The notes below the pieces were generated by a model, which saw only the letters and a program-made list of their open reading frames with translations, searched no databases and was not told where the DNA came from. DNA of 64,000 nt, taken from JACCZX01 sp963824935 (GTDB taxonomy: Bacteria; Pseudomonadota; Gammaproteobacteria; Burkholderiales; Burkholderiaceae_F). Below, in pieces: positions 16,379 through 25,804 of this stretch (its first letter is position 1; every line of letters starts with the position of its first letter). A program made the translations under genes and the position numbers. Location: positions 6,386 to 70,385 of the forward strand of contig CAWGRF010000014.1 in the NCBI GenBank assembly GCA_963824935.1. The letters run 5' to 3'.

Positions 16379-18075
16379 AGATTCCCCGTCAGGCGTATGC
16401 GGAGATGTTCGGCCCGACGACCGGCGATCGCGTGCGCCTTGCCGATACTGAGCTCTGGATCGAAGTCGAAAGGGACTTCACGGTCTACGGCGAGGAAGTG
16501 AAGTTCGGCGGTGGCAAAGTTATCCGCGACGGCATGGGACAGAGCCAGCGCGCATCGGCGGAGACTGCCGACACGGTGATCACCAACGCGCTGATCGTCG
16601 ACCACTGGGGAATCGTGAAGGCCGACATCGGCATCAAGAACGGTTTGATCGCGTACATCGGCAAGGCAGGCAACCCGGATGTGCAGCCAGGCGTCGACAT
16701 CATCATCGGTCCGGGCACCGAGATTATCGCCGGCGAGGGCGCAATCGTGACCGCCGGCGGCATCGACACGCACATTCACTACATCTGTCCGCAGCAAATC
16801 GAAGAAGCGTTGACGAGCGGCGTCACGACGATGCTCGGCGGCGGCACCGGCCCCGCAACGGGCACGTCCGCGACGACGTGCACGCCGGGGCCGTGGCACA
16901 TCCATTCAATGCTTAGGGCGGCAGAGAGCTTCCCGATGAACCTCGGCTTCCAAGGCAAGGGCAACGCGAGCTTGCCCGCCGCGCTCGCGGAGCAGATCGA
17001 GGCAGGCGCGTATGGTCTGAAGCTGCACGAGGATTGGGGTACGACACCTGCCGCGATCGACTGCTGCCTCTCGGTCGCCGACCGTTACGACGTTCAGATA
17101 ACGATTCACACCGACACGCTGAACGAGTCGGGTTTCGTCGAAGATACGATTGCCGCCTTCAAGGGCCGCACGATCGCAACCTTTCATACCGAAGGTGCGG
17201 GCGGCGGCCATGCGCCGGACATCATCAAGTGCGCGGGTCTGCCGAACGTGCTGCCGTCTTCGACCAATCCGACGATGCCGTACACAGTCAACACGGTCGA
17301 CGAACATCTCGACATGCTGATGGTGTGCCATCACCTCGACGCCTCGATCGCCGAAGACGTCGCTTTCGCCGAAAGCCGCATTCGCCGCGAGACGATCGCC
17401 GCGGAAGACGTGCTGCACGACCTTGGTGTGTTCTCGATGATGTCTTCGGATAGCCAGGCAATGGGGCGCGTCGGCGAAGTCATCATCCGCACGTGGCAGA
17501 CGGCGCACAAGATGAAAACGCAGCGCGGCACGCTGGCGCAGGATTCGGCACGCAACGACAACTTTCGCGTCAAGCGCTACATCGCCAAGTACACGATCAA
17601 CCCCGCGATCACGCAGGGCATCTCGCACATCGTTGGCTCGATTGAGGTAGGCAAGCTCGCGGATCTCGTCCTCTGGAAACCGGCGTTCTTCGGCGTCAAG
17701 CCGTCGCTGATCATCAAGGGCGGGATGATCGCTGCCGCCGCGATGGGTGACCCAAATGCGTCGATTCCGACACCGCAGCCGGTGCACTACCGCCCGATGT
17801 TCGGTGCTTTCGGCGCAGCGATGAACACGACGTGTATCAACTTCGTGTCGCAGGCTGCAATGGCTGCCGGCGTGCCTGAGCAGCTTGGCCTGCGTCGCCG
17901 CGTCGAGGCTGTCAAGAACACACGCACCATCAGCAAGGCGGACATGGTGCACAACGACGGCACGCCGGCGATCGAAGTCGACGCACAAACCTACGAAGTG
18001 CGCGCCGACGGCGAGCTGCTCACGTGTGAACCCGCCAGCGTTCTGCCGATGGCACAACGGTATTTTCTGTTCTGA
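16375..18075 (+). CDS. ureC: Urease alpha (catalytic) subunit
   Basis: The 566-aa nickel amidohydrolase that hydrolyses urea to ammonia and carbamate. Every active-site element is visible: GIDTHIHYICPQQ (first nickel His pair, about residue 130), GLKLHEDWG (carbamylated Lys, about 217), IHTDTLNE, HTEGAGGGHAPD (about 270) and the mobile flap CHHLD (about 318). It is full length with no disruption. It overlaps ureB by ATGA and ureE by one base (TGATG at 18073-18077). Confidence 0.97.
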   Translation: MKIPRQAYAEMFGPTTGDRVRLADTELWIEVERDFTVYGEEVKFGGGKVIRDGMGQSQRASAETADTVITNALIVDHWGIVKADIGIKNGLIAYIGKAGNPDVQPGVDIIIGPGTEIIAGEGAIVTAGGIDTHIHYICPQQIEEALTSGVTTMLGGGTGPATGTSATTCTPGPWHIHSMLRAAESFPMNLGFQGKGNASLPAALAEQIEAGAYGLKLHEDWGTTPAAIDCCLSVADRYDVQITIHTDTLNESGFVEDTIAAFKGRTIATFHTEGAGGGHAPDIIKCAGLPNVLPSSTNPTMPYTVNTVDEHLDMLMVCHHLDASIAEDVAFAESRIRRETIAAEDVLHDLGVFSMMSSDSQAMGRVGEVIIRTWQTAHKMKTQRGTLAQDSARNDNFRVKRYIAKYTINPAITQGISHIVGSIEVGKLADLVLWKPAFFGVKPSLIIKGGMIAAAAMGDPNASIPTPQPVHYRPMFGAFGAAMNTTCINFVSQAAMAAGVPEQLGLRRRVEAVKNTRTISKADMVHNDGTPAIEVDAQTYEVRADGELLTCEPASVLPMAQRYFLF

Positions 18076-18608
18076 TGGTCGAGATCAAACACAAGCTGAA
18101 GATCGTGCGCGGGACGTACAAGATCGAGATCAAGGGCCAGCTCGAGCTGCCGTACGAGATGCGACAGAAGAGTCGCTTCAAGTCAAAGCTCGCATCCGGC
18201 GAGGAAGTGGGCGTGATGCTGCCGCGAGGCGAGATCCTGCGCGGTGGTGACCTGGTGACGACCTCCGATGGCCGTGTGATCGAAGTTATCGCGCAGCCTG
18301 AAAGCGTCCTGCACGTCGAATGCGCGACCCCGATAGCGCTTGCGAAGATCGCCTACCACCTCGGCAACCGCCATGTGCCGGTCGAAGTGAGCGACGGTTA
18401 CCTGCGACTCGGCGACGATCATGTGCTCGAGCGGATGCTCGAAGGCCTGGGCGCAAAGGTCAGCCGTACAACAGCACCCTTCGAGCCCGAAGCGGGCGCA
18501 TACGGCGGAGCCGGGCACGAGCACGGCGCGGCGAAGATTCACGACCATCACCACGATCATGACGATCCGCATGGTCACGACGATCACGATCATGAACACA
18601 AACACTAG
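18075..18608 (+). CDS. ureE: Urease accessory nickel chaperone UreE with His-rich tail
   Basis: A 177-aa nickel metallochaperone. Residues 1-140 are the usual UreE domains (RQKSRFKSKLASGEEVGVMLP region, and GNRHVPVEV with the conserved metal-binding His). The last 30 or so residues form a His/Asp-rich tail, starting with HEHGAAKIHDHHHDHDD, expected to store nickel. The repetitive CAC/CAT/GAC/GAT codons make this DNA look repeat-like, but it is coding. The tail sequence overlaps the ureF start by 17 nt. Confidence 0.95.
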   Translation: MVEIKHKLKIVRGTYKIEIKGQLELPYEMRQKSRFKSKLASGEEVGVMLPRGEILRGGDLVTTSDGRVIEVIAQPESVLHVECATPIALAKIAYHLGNRHVPVEVSDGYLRLGDDHVLERMLEGLGAKVSRTTAPFEPEAGAYGGAGHEHGAAKIHDHHHDHDDPHGHDDHDHEHKH

Positions 18609-19251
18609 CCGCAGTACGAACCTCGTGCGGCTGCTACAGCTCGCGAGCCCGGCGTTGCCGGTAGGCGCGTACAGCTATTCGCAGGGGCTGGAGGCGGCGA
18701 TCGACGCCGGCATCGTCATCGACGCCGCGAGCGCGGAGCAGTGGATCGGCGACGTGATGGAATTTTCGATGTCGAGGATGGAAGCACCCATCCTCTTTCG
18801 CATGATCAAGAGTCCTTCCGAGGCCGAAGCACTGAACGCACTGCTTCTTGCGAGCCGTGAAACCGCAGAGTTGCGCGCCGAGACGGTGCAGATGGGGTAT
18901 TCGCTTAACCGACTGCTGCCGAGCCTCGGTGTCGAACCTCTCGCGTTCGAAGAGCCGTCATTTCCTGCGGCCTTCGCCGCCGCTGTCAATGCATGGCAGA
19001 TCGGCCCGCACGAAGCACTGCAGGCGTATCTGTGGTCGTGGCTTGAAAACCAGGTGATGGCGGCCGTCAAAGCAGTGCCGCTTGGCCAGACGGACGGACA
19101 ACGAATGCTTCTTTCACTGGCGAACCGAATACCTGAAATCGTGAGCAGCGCTGTAGTGCTGCGCGACGACGAGCTCGGCAGCTTCGCGCCCGGCTTTGCG
19201 ATTCTTTCTTCGAAACACGAAACCCAATACTCGAGACTGTTCAGATCATGA
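18592..19251 (+). CDS. ureF: Urease accessory protein UreF
   Basis: A 219-aa UreF, which regulates the UreG GTPase during nickel insertion. It shows LLQLASPALPVGAYSYSQGLE (split signature, about residue 14), an all-helical body and the C-terminal SSKHETQYSRLFRS. The ATG at 18592, inside the UreE tail, is chosen over a longer frame from 18421 because the family begins just before LVRLLQLASP. Its stop overlaps the ureG ATG (ATGA at 19248). Confidence 0.94.
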   Translation: MNTNTSRSTNLVRLLQLASPALPVGAYSYSQGLEAAIDAGIVIDAASAEQWIGDVMEFSMSRMEAPILFRMIKSPSEAEALNALLLASRETAELRAETVQMGYSLNRLLPSLGVEPLAFEEPSFPAAFAAAVNAWQIGPHEALQAYLWSWLENQVMAAVKAVPLGQTDGQRMLLSLANRIPEIVSSAVVLRDDELGSFAPGFAILSSKHETQYSRLFRS

Positions 19252-19844
19252 CGCTCAGAATCGGAATCGGCGGCCCGGTGGGCTCCGGCAAAACTGCGTT
19301 GATGCTCTCGCTATGCCGTTCGCTGCGAGACAAGTACAACATCGCTGCGGTCACCAACGACATCTACACCGAAGAGGATGCGCAGTTTCTCGTGCGCAAC
19401 GAGGCGCTGGTCCCGGAGCGGATCATCGGCGTCGAAACAGGCGGGTGCCCGCACACCGCGATCCGCGAAGATGCGTCGATCAATCTCGAAGCTGTCGCGC
19501 GGCTCGACAAGCGCTTTCCCAACCTCGACCTGATCCTGATCGAGTCGGGTGGCGACAATCTCGCGGCGACGTTTAGCCCCGAACTGTCGGACCTGACGCT
19601 CTACGTGATCGACGTGGCGGCGGGCGACAAGATTCCGCGCAAGGGCGGCCCGGGCATCACGAAGAGCGATCTGCTGATCATCAACAAGATCGATCTGGCG
19701 CCGATGGTCGGTGCCTCGCTCGAAGTGATGGATCGTGACGCGAAGAAGATGCGCAACGAGCGGCCGTTTGTGTTCTCGAACCTGAAGACCGGCCAAGGCG
19801 TGGATACGATCGTCAAATTCATCGAAACCGAAGGGATGCTATGA
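19248..19844 (+). CDS. ureG: Urease accessory GTPase UreG
   Basis: A 198-aa SIMIBI-class GTPase. It has the P-loop GGPVGSGKT at residue 8, VTNDIYTEEDAQFL, ETGGCPHTAIRED (the CPH nickel-binding motif near residue 66), IESGGDN and NKID. It delivers nickel to UreC in the UreDFG complex. Full length and uninterrupted. It overlaps the following small gene by ATGA at 19841. Confidence 0.97.
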   Translation: MTLRIGIGGPVGSGKTALMLSLCRSLRDKYNIAAVTNDIYTEEDAQFLVRNEALVPERIIGVETGGCPHTAIREDASINLEAVARLDKRFPNLDLILIESGGDNLAATFSPELSDLTLYVIDVAAGDKIPRKGGPGITKSDLLIINKIDLAPMVGASLEVMDRDAKKMRNERPFVFSNLKTGQGVDTIVKFIETEGML

Positions 19845-20053
19845 GCCGCATTGCACTGATACTTTGTGTTCTTTCTTCTTTGTGCTGCACAGCGCTGGCT
19901 CATCCTGGGCATGACGCGCCAGAACCGCACGTTCACGCAATTTGGGAAGTCTTGTTGCTGCTGATGCCAATCGTTGCGTGGGCAGTCACTCGCACGGCCA
20001 GGCGCAAGTCGTCTCAACGGCGCGAACGTGAGGACGGAGTTATCCCCTCGTAA
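19841..20053 (+). CDS. Small His-containing membrane protein downstream of ureG
   Basis: A 70-aa protein with a signal peptide (MSRIALILCVLSSLCCTALA), a short HPGHDAPEPHVHAIW segment and one membrane helix (VLLLLMPIVAWAV), then a basic tail. The HPGHD motif after signal cleavage is reminiscent of the mature start of HupE/UreJ nickel permeases, but the protein is far too short to be one. It is translationally coupled to ureG by ATGA overlap. A role in nickel or urease assembly is a guess from position only. Confidence 0.6.
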   Translation: MSRIALILCVLSSLCCTALAHPGHDAPEPHVHAIWEVLLLLMPIVAWAVTRTARRKSSQRREREDGVIPS

Positions 20054-20199
20054 TCGGCGGTGTTCGATCCGGCCAATAGGACCGGGCTGCAACCGCTAAT
20101 CAAGCGAAACAGCTCAGCCAACCTGGCTAAGTTGGTGGCGACGCGGCCTTCCGCCCGCGCGTCCTGCACGCCACATTCGGCGTATTCGCAAAGGTTCCT

Positions 20200-20520
20200 A
20201 TGCAGAAGCTGATGACTGCCACCGCACTGATCTCCTTCGTCGTCATCGCTGGCTGCGCAACCAGCGCCGATGGGATAGTAGAAATCGGGCCCGATACCTA
20301 CAGGATCGGCGGCCTGGAGCGATATGCGGATTATTCGGGCAGCGCGCTTAAGGCGAAGTTGTATCAAGATGCTTACAAGCACTGCGCCGCCAAGAACAAA
20401 ATCATGGTTCCGGCTAGCGCCGGTCAGAACTCGGCTTCGGCAACCAATGCTCCTGCTGAAGCGCAATTCCGGTGCGTAGCCCGCAGTGAGGCGACACTCG
20501 CCGATTACACCTGGCCCTAG
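20200..20520 (+). CDS. Small hypothetical lipoprotein
   Basis: A 106-aa protein with a lipoprotein signal (lipobox VIAGC, Cys at about residue 19). A mature region follows with DTYRIGG, a conserved Cys in YKHCAAKNK and another in AQFRCVAR, suggesting a disulfide. The pattern of a short periplasmic lipoprotein reading out a Y.I.G core is widespread in Burkholderiales, but I assign no function. It stands alone, convergent with the CGL gene at 20566. Confidence 0.65.
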   Translation: MQKLMTATALISFVVIAGCATSADGIVEIGPDTYRIGGLERYADYSGSALKAKLYQDAYKHCAAKNKIMVPASAGQNSASATNAPAEAQFRCVARSEATLADYTWP

Positions 20521-20565
20521 GCTCTAGTCGTTTGCTTGTGCGTCCGCCCTTGGTCTGACCACGAG

Positions 20566-21759
20566 TTAGATTGCGGCCAAGGCGCGCTGCAGGTCGTGCC
20601 GAAGGTCGTCGACGTCTTCGACTCCGACCGATAGCCGCACCAGCGAATCGCCGATGCCGAGCAACGTGCGCTGCGGCGGCGGTATCGTCGCGTGGGTCAT
20701 GATCGCAGGGTGCTCGATCAGGCTTTCGACACCACCCAAGCTTTCGGCGAGTGCGAAGAGTTCGCAACGCTCGAGAAAGCGACGCGTACCAGGCAAGTCG
20801 GTCGCCAGGTCGAGCGAGATCATGCCGCCGTAGCCGTTCATCTGCCGCTGTGCGAGTGCGTGATGTGGATGCGACGGCAAGCCCGGATAGCGGACGGTTT
20901 TCACTTTCGGTTGCGCTTGCAGCCACTGCGCGAGCTCGAGCGCGTTCTCGCAGTGGCGCTGCATGCGCAGCGCCAGCGTTTTGATTCCGCGCAGCGTCAG
21001 AAAACTATCGAAAGGCCCGGCGATTGCGCCGACAGCATTCTGCAGAAATCCGAGTTGCTCGCGCAGCGCCGCCAGCCGCTGATCGCCGGCGACGATCGCA
21101 ACGCCGCCGATCACGTCCGAATGCCCATTTAGATACTTCGTCGTCGAATGAACGACCACATCGAAGCCGACCTCGAGTGGACGCTGGACCCACGGACTCG
21201 CAAACGTGTTGTCGGCGACCGCCACGATATTGCGCGAGTTGCAAAGTCTTGCGATGGCCTCGAGGTCGGCCAGTTTCAGCAGTGGATTACTCGGCGTCTC
21301 GACCCACACCATTCGCGTTTCCGGCTTCAGTGCCGCACGCAAATCGTCGAGGTTCGACATATCGACGAACGTGAACGCATGTCCCGCGCTGCGCTTGCGC
21401 ACGCGCTCGAACAGGCGAAACGTGCCGCCGTAGAGATCGTCGCCGGCAACGACATGTGCACCAGCGTCGAGACATTCGAGCACGGTTGCGATCGCCGCCA
21501 TGCCCGACGCGAATGCATACGCTTGCGCGCCGCTTTCCAGATCCGCCACGCAGCGTTCGAGCGCCCAGCGCGTCGGATTGTGCGAGCGGCCGTAGTCGAG
21601 TCCCTTGTGCACGCCCGGACTCTGTTGCACGAAGGTCGACGTCGCGTAAATGGGCGGCATGATCGCGCCAGTCGACGGATCGGGCGATTGACCGGCGTGA
21701 ATTACACGCGTCGCGAAGTCGGATGTGGCGCTCAGCTTGTCGGGTGTGTCGCGTTTCAT
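20566..21759 (-). CDS. Cystathionine gamma-lyase/synthase family PLP enzyme
   Basis: A 397-aa Cys/Met-metabolism PLP enzyme. PLP contacts are visible: YGRSHNPTR (about residue 56), ASGMAAI (about 84), DNTFASP, and the Schiff-base Lys in HSTTKYLNGHSD (about 205). It is coupled to the cystathionine beta-synthase gene by a 4-nt overlap at 21756-21759. With it, the pair would run reverse transsulfuration: homocysteine plus serine to cystathionine, then cystathionine to cysteine, 2-oxobutyrate and ammonia. This favours a gamma-lyase call; synthase activity cannot be excluded by sequence reading. Confidence 0.88.
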   Translation of the reverse strand: MKRDTPDKLSATSDFATRVIHAGQSPDPSTGAIMPPIYATSTFVQQSPGVHKGLDYGRSHNPTRWALERCVADLESGAQAYAFASGMAAIATVLECLDAGAHVVAGDDLYGGTFRLFERVRKRSAGHAFTFVDMSNLDDLRAALKPETRMVWVETPSNPLLKLADLEAIARLCNSRNIVAVADNTFASPWVQRPLEVGFDVVVHSTTKYLNGHSDVIGGVAIVAGDQRLAALREQLGFLQNAVGAIAGPFDSFLTLRGIKTLALRMQRHCENALELAQWLQAQPKVKTVRYPGLPSHPHHALAQRQMNGYGGMISLDLATDLPGTRRFLERCELFALAESLGGVESLIEHPAIMTHATIPPPQRTLLGIGDSLVRLSVGVEDVDDLRHDLQRALAAI

Positions 21760-23147
21760 GTCAGTTTCTTGCGCAAGTGATTCAGCAGGTCGAAGCGTGT
21801 GACCAATCCATAGAACTGCTTGTCATCGGCAATGATGGCGACCAGGCCACGATCCAGGATCGCCTGCAGGGCTTCGAGGCTCGCATCGGGTCGAAGGGTA
21901 TCAAGCTTGGTCGCCATCGCTTCGCCGACGGGCGCATGAAATCGCGCCGGATCATCGTGCACCGTCAGCAGCACATCGGACTCGTCGATCACGCCGACCA
22001 GCTTCTGTTGATCGAGCACTGGCAGCTGCGAAACATCTGCCAGACGCATCCGTTGAAACGCGGTGAGCAACGTGTCGTCGGGTCCTACAGCGACGACCGC
22101 TCCTTCGTCAAAGCGGCGCGCGATCAGATCGCGTAGATCGCCGAGCAGCGGTCGCTTCAGCAGACCTTGATCAATCATCCATTGATCGTTGTAGACCTTC
22201 GACAGATAACGCGTGCCGGTATCGCACACGAAGCTGACGACTCGCTTCGGCGTCGTCTGCTCGCGGCAATAGCGCAGCGCCGCGGCGAGCAGCGTGCCCG
22301 TCGATGAGCCGCCCGAGATTCCCTCGGCGCGCAGCAATGCACGCGCAGTGGCGAAGCTTTCTTCGTCCGGAATCGAGTAAGCGTGTTTAACTGCGCTCAG
22401 GTCGGCAATCGGTGGAATGAAATCCTCGCCGATGCCTTCGACCGCCCATGATCCAGCGGTGCCGATCTTTCCGGTCTTCACATAGTCGGCGAGGATCGAA
22501 CCGGTAGGATCGGCCAGCACGAATTCCACTGCGGGCGCGGTCTTGCGGAAGTAGCGCGTCAAGCCGGTGATCGTGCCGGCGGAACCGACGCCGACGACGA
22601 TCGCGTCGAGCTGTTCGCCGCATTGCTGCCAGATCTCCGGTCCAGTCGTCTGCTCGTGCGCGTCGGCGTTGTCCGGGTTGCCGAACTGGTTCGCGAAAAA
22701 AGCGCCGGGAATTTCGGCCGCCAGGCGCGCCGCGGCATCCTGGTAGTACTCGGGATGGCCCTTGCCGACATCCGATCGCGTCAGATTCACTTCGGCGCCG
22801 AGCGCTTTTAAGTGCAGCACCTTCTCGCTCGACATCTTGTCGGGTACGACCAGCACGACTCGATAGCCCTTTGCGCGCGCGACGAGTGCAAGGCCAAGGC
22901 CGGTATTGCCGGCGGTGGCCTCGACCACGGTGCCGCCAGGCTTTAGCTCGCCGCGCCGCTCTGCGCCTTCGATCATCGAGCGGCCGATCCGATCCTTGAT
23001 CGAGCCGCCGGGATTTTGCGATTCCAACTTCAGGAACAACGTGCAAGGACCGGTATCGAGCCGCGTGACCTGAATCAGCGGCGTGTTGCCGATCAGATCG
23101 AGCACCGCGGGCCTGAAATCGGCGGGCGTTGAATCATTGCGTGTCAT
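21756..23147 (-). CDS. Cystathionine beta-synthase with C-terminal CBS domains
   Basis: A 463-aa fold-type II PLP enzyme. Residues 1-325 are the catalytic core, with NPGGSIKDR (PLP Lys, about residue 53), EATAGNTGLG (about 77) and GGSSTGT (about 274). Residues 335-463 hold a pair of CBS (Bateman) domains for regulation. It lacks the N-terminal haem domain of animal enzymes, as expected in bacteria. It is first in a two-gene minus-strand operon with the gamma-lyase. Confidence 0.92.
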   Translation of the reverse strand: MTRNDSTPADFRPAVLDLIGNTPLIQVTRLDTGPCTLFLKLESQNPGGSIKDRIGRSMIEGAERRGELKPGGTVVEATAGNTGLGLALVARAKGYRVVLVVPDKMSSEKVLHLKALGAEVNLTRSDVGKGHPEYYQDAAARLAAEIPGAFFANQFGNPDNADAHEQTTGPEIWQQCGEQLDAIVVGVGSAGTITGLTRYFRKTAPAVEFVLADPTGSILADYVKTGKIGTAGSWAVEGIGEDFIPPIADLSAVKHAYSIPDEESFATARALLRAEGISGGSSTGTLLAAALRYCREQTTPKRVVSFVCDTGTRYLSKVYNDQWMIDQGLLKRPLLGDLRDLIARRFDEGAVVAVGPDDTLLTAFQRMRLADVSQLPVLDQQKLVGVIDESDVLLTVHDDPARFHAPVGEAMATKLDTLRPDASLEALQAILDRGLVAIIADDKQFYGLVTRFDLLNHLRKKLT

Positions 23148-23599
23148 CTAGCAATTGTGCTCTCGCGAAACCGAGTCGCGCCCCAGCGGCTCCCGACGGA
23201 GTACCGGAGTAGTCAAGCGCGAAGTCGTATTTGCACCTGCTGTCGAACCTTCGCGCCACGAATGGTTTCTGTCCGGAACCGAATCGAGCGCTGCTACCAC
23301 GACGATCCGTATGTCGGTTGGCGAGGCTGTGCCGTCTTCGCCCCACACATTTCGAAGTGCGCAACCTGCCGCACCGTGGCGGTGCCTTGCGTTAGCGCTC
23401 CGCATACCTCTGCACACTCGTCAAGGCCGTGCATCGCGTCGCGCTTGGCCCATTTGGCTTAGCCGTTTCCGGTCAGCAGCGTCGACCCTGAAAGCTGTCG
23501 GCTGATGACATTATCGGCACGTCGTTAGTCTCTCTTTCAGTCAGGGTGTTTAGCTTCATCGCTCTGACCCGTGCCAACCTTCAGACATCTTCCCGGAAC
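23148..23599 (+). other. Intergenic stretch with no recognised gene
   Basis: These 452 nt separate the divergent CBS gene and the next plus-strand gene. Open frames exist on both strands but their translations look like composition-driven shadows, and I see no tRNA, terminator or repeat. It must hold the promoters for both neighbours. Confidence 0.4.
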
Positions 23600-24025
23600 G
23601 TGAAAAAGCGCATCGGTTATCGGATATTTCTTGTTGTTGGCGACGAGGTGTCGCCACTGAGCAAGACCACGTTCGACGAGTTTTTCTTCAGACGCCAGGC
23701 GGTATTGCGAGAGTTCGCCGGTAAAACCATCGATATCGCTACCGTCGTCTGCAGGATGGAAAACACAAAGCCCAGGGAGATTGTTCGGATCTACTGCCAG
23801 CGCTTTAGGGTTAAGGGCGACGGTTCGATCGACGAGGGGCACAGTCCTAAATCCGGCCGTCCGGCGACACTGCCTGGGCAGAGAACTCTCCGCGGGAAGA
23901 ACGGCGAGCATCCGGGCGGCGCGGCCAATACCGATGCCGATCTACATCGACAACGCCTGGTCCAAACTCTGACGATGATTTCGGGTGCCGCTCAGAAGAA
24001 GATCCTCGATGTGTTGCGGCGATAG
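23600..24025 (+). CDS. Conserved hypothetical protein
   Basis: About 141 aa from GTG 23600; the frame is open from 23546, but the conserved-looking part begins with VKKRIGYRIFLVVGDEV. A compact N-terminal alpha/beta region (to about residue 80, with FAGKTIDIATVVCRMEN and RIYCQRFRV) is followed by a polar, low-complexity C-terminus. Strands ending in charged turns suggest a small beta domain. I recall similar Burkholderiales proteins of unknown function. It stands alone between CBS and the cytochrome b operon. Confidence 0.55.
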   Translation: MKKRIGYRIFLVVGDEVSPLSKTTFDEFFFRRQAVLREFAGKTIDIATVVCRMENTKPREIVRIYCQRFRVKGDGSIDEGHSPKSGRPATLPGQRTLRGKNGEHPGGAANTDADLHRQRLVQTLTMISGAAQKKILDVLRR

Positions 24026-24180
24026 GGTGATTTCGTGCGCCAGCACGGCCGTGAGTCGCAACGGGGTTAACGCGGCCTAGAAAAGAAGTACTTGGGTGAG
24101 TTCGAGGTAGCCGGTCTAACATGTAAGACTGTGCTTCGTGCGCCGACAATGCTGGGTCCAAGCAATTTGGAAATCCGCTG

Positions 24181-25026
24181 ATGGCCGCCGCCTCGACAAC
24201 ATCTTCCGCGCCGCCGGGCTACCTGTACTACCGTCATACGTTGCCGGTGCGGATCATGCATTGGACCAACTTCATCGCGTTAACCGTGCTGTTCATGAGC
24301 GGGCTGCAAATTTTCAATGCGCACGCTGCCCTGTACTGGGGAGATTCGTCTTACTCGGGGCGCCCGCCGCTGCTGCAGATCGGCACACGTGAGACCGCCA
24401 ACGGCGAGCTGATCGGAGTAACAACGGTGTTTGGGCGTGAGTTCAACACGACCGGCGTATTGGGTCTTTCGACCTATCCGAACGGCCAGCCCAATCAACA
24501 CGCGTTTCCATCGTGGGCAACGATTCCCAGCTTCTATTCGCTCGCGCTGGCGCGCGACTGGCACTTTTTCTTCGCATGGATTTTCGTGATCAACGGCGTC
24601 GCCTACGTGCTCTATTCATTGTTCAGCCGTCATTTGATGCGCGATCTGGCGCCGACCGGCGCTGAGCTGCGCGGCATCGGCACATCGATTACCGACCATC
24701 TGAAATTCAAGCACCCCACCGGCGAAGCTGCGAAGCGCTACAACGTGCTGCAAAAGCTCGCGTACCTGAGCGTGATCTTCGTGTTGCTGCCGCTCGTCAT
24801 CCTGGCCGGGTGGGCGATGTCGCCGTGGCTCAATTCGATCATTCCGGGTTGGGTCGATCTCTTTGGCGGCCGCCAATCGGCGCGCACGATTCACTTCATC
24901 GTCGCGTGGCTGCTGTTCTTGTTTCTCGCGGTGCACGTGTTCGAAGTGCTGATCAGCGGATTCTGGAATCACATGCGGTCGATGGTGACCGGCCGCTATC
25001 GAATCGAGACAGGAGGACGGACATGA
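24181..25026 (+). CDS. Membrane cytochrome b subunit partnered with a molybdopterin oxidoreductase
   Basis: A 281-aa cytochrome b561-type protein with about four or five membrane segments. Histidines are placed as haem ligands: RIMHWTNF near residue 23, DWHFFFAW near 124, RTIHFIVAW near 240 and LAVHVFEV near 253. Such subunits link periplasmic molybdoenzymes to the quinone pool. The stop overlaps the start of the molybdoprotein gene (ATGA at 25023-25026), so the two form one complex. Confidence 0.85.
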   Translation: MAAASTTSSAPPGYLYYRHTLPVRIMHWTNFIALTVLFMSGLQIFNAHAALYWGDSSYSGRPPLLQIGTRETANGELIGVTTVFGREFNTTGVLGLSTYPNGQPNQHAFPSWATIPSFYSLALARDWHFFFAWIFVINGVAYVLYSLFSRHLMRDLAPTGAELRGIGTSITDHLKFKHPTGEAAKRYNVLQKLAYLSVIFVLLPLVILAGWAMSPWLNSIIPGWVDLFGGRQSARTIHFIVAWLLFLFLAVHVFEVLISGFWNHMRSMVTGRYRIETGGRT

Positions 25027-25796
25027 CGCCTAGCGATAAATCAAAGCGCCGGTTCTTGCTCGGAGCAGGCGGCCTCGGCGCGTTGCTTATGACCGGCTGT
25101 GATCGATTGGCGTCGACCGAATGGTTTCCGAAAGTGCTGCGCACCGGCGAAACTTTAAGTCGCGGCGTGCACCATCTGCTCGGCTCGCGCCCGTCGATGG
25201 CGCAGGAATTTACCGAGGCCGACTTGTCGCCGTTTTTTCGCAGTAACGGCACGTCGATGCCCGAGAGCGAGGAATATCAGGCGCTCGCGAAGAACGGTTT
25301 TGCCGATTGGGAGCTCGAGGTCGGCGGGCTGGTTGAGCGGCCGACGAAGATCTCTCTGGCCGAGCTGCGCGCGATGCCGCGCCGCACGCAGATCACGCGC
25401 CACGATTGCGTCGAAGGCTGGAGCGCGATCGGCAAGTGGACGGGAGTGCAGCTATCGAATGTGCTGGCGCTGGTGCGCCCGCAAGCGAATGCGCGCTATG
25501 TCGTGTTCTACTGCGCCGATGCGATGTCGGGAGGACTGACGCCCGAGTACTACTACGAGAGCATCGACATGGACGATGCGCTGCATCCGCAGACGTTGCT
25601 GGCGTATGGGCTTAACGGCAAGGACTTGCCGATTGCCAACGGCGCACCGATTCGATTGCGTGTCGAGCGACAACTTGGCTACAAGCACGCCAAGTACATC
25701 ATGCGCATCGAGCTGGTTGAAAGCTTCGCACACATTGCCGGTGGCAAAGGCGGATATTGGGAAGACAACGGCTACCAGTGGTACGCCGGCATCTGA
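25023..25796 (+). CDS. Tat-exported molybdopterin oxidoreductase, sulfite oxidase family
   Basis: A 257-aa protein of the sulfite oxidase/YedY (MsrP) molybdenum fold. It begins with a Tat-like signal (KRRFLLGAGG), followed by a Cys in MTGC that could also be lipidated. The molybdenum-ligand Cys sits in RHDCVEGWSAIGKWTG (about residue 125). It lacks the dimerisation domain of full sulfite oxidases. ATG 25023 overlaps the cytochrome b stop; a longer frame inside that gene is ignored. Candidate substrates are sulfite, S-oxides or methionine sulfoxide residues; sequence alone does not decide. Its presence is notable because the first operon should release sulfite. Confidence 0.82.
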   Translation: MTPSDKSKRRFLLGAGGLGALLMTGCDRLASTEWFPKVLRTGETLSRGVHHLLGSRPSMAQEFTEADLSPFFRSNGTSMPESEEYQALAKNGFADWELEVGGLVERPTKISLAELRAMPRRTQITRHDCVEGWSAIGKWTGVQLSNVLALVRPQANARYVVFYCADAMSGGLTPEYYYESIDMDDALHPQTLLAYGLNGKDLPIANGAPIRLRVERQLGYKHAKYIMRIELVESFAHIAGGKGGYWEDNGYQWYAGI

Positions 25797-25804
25797 AGTG
25801 GTGC

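Noticed and set aside
16906..18057. 383-codon open frame antisense to ureC
   Set aside because: Composition-driven shadow of an intact ureC with all catalytic motifs.
18540..18605. Short tandem-like repeat resembling a microsatellite or CRISPR spacer edge
   Set aside because: It is the His/Asp codon run of the UreE tail; no repeat-spacer pattern.
23155..23505. 116-codon frame in the gap after the CBS gene
   Set aside because: No start context, Ser/Arg-rich translation without domain features; both strands are equally open.
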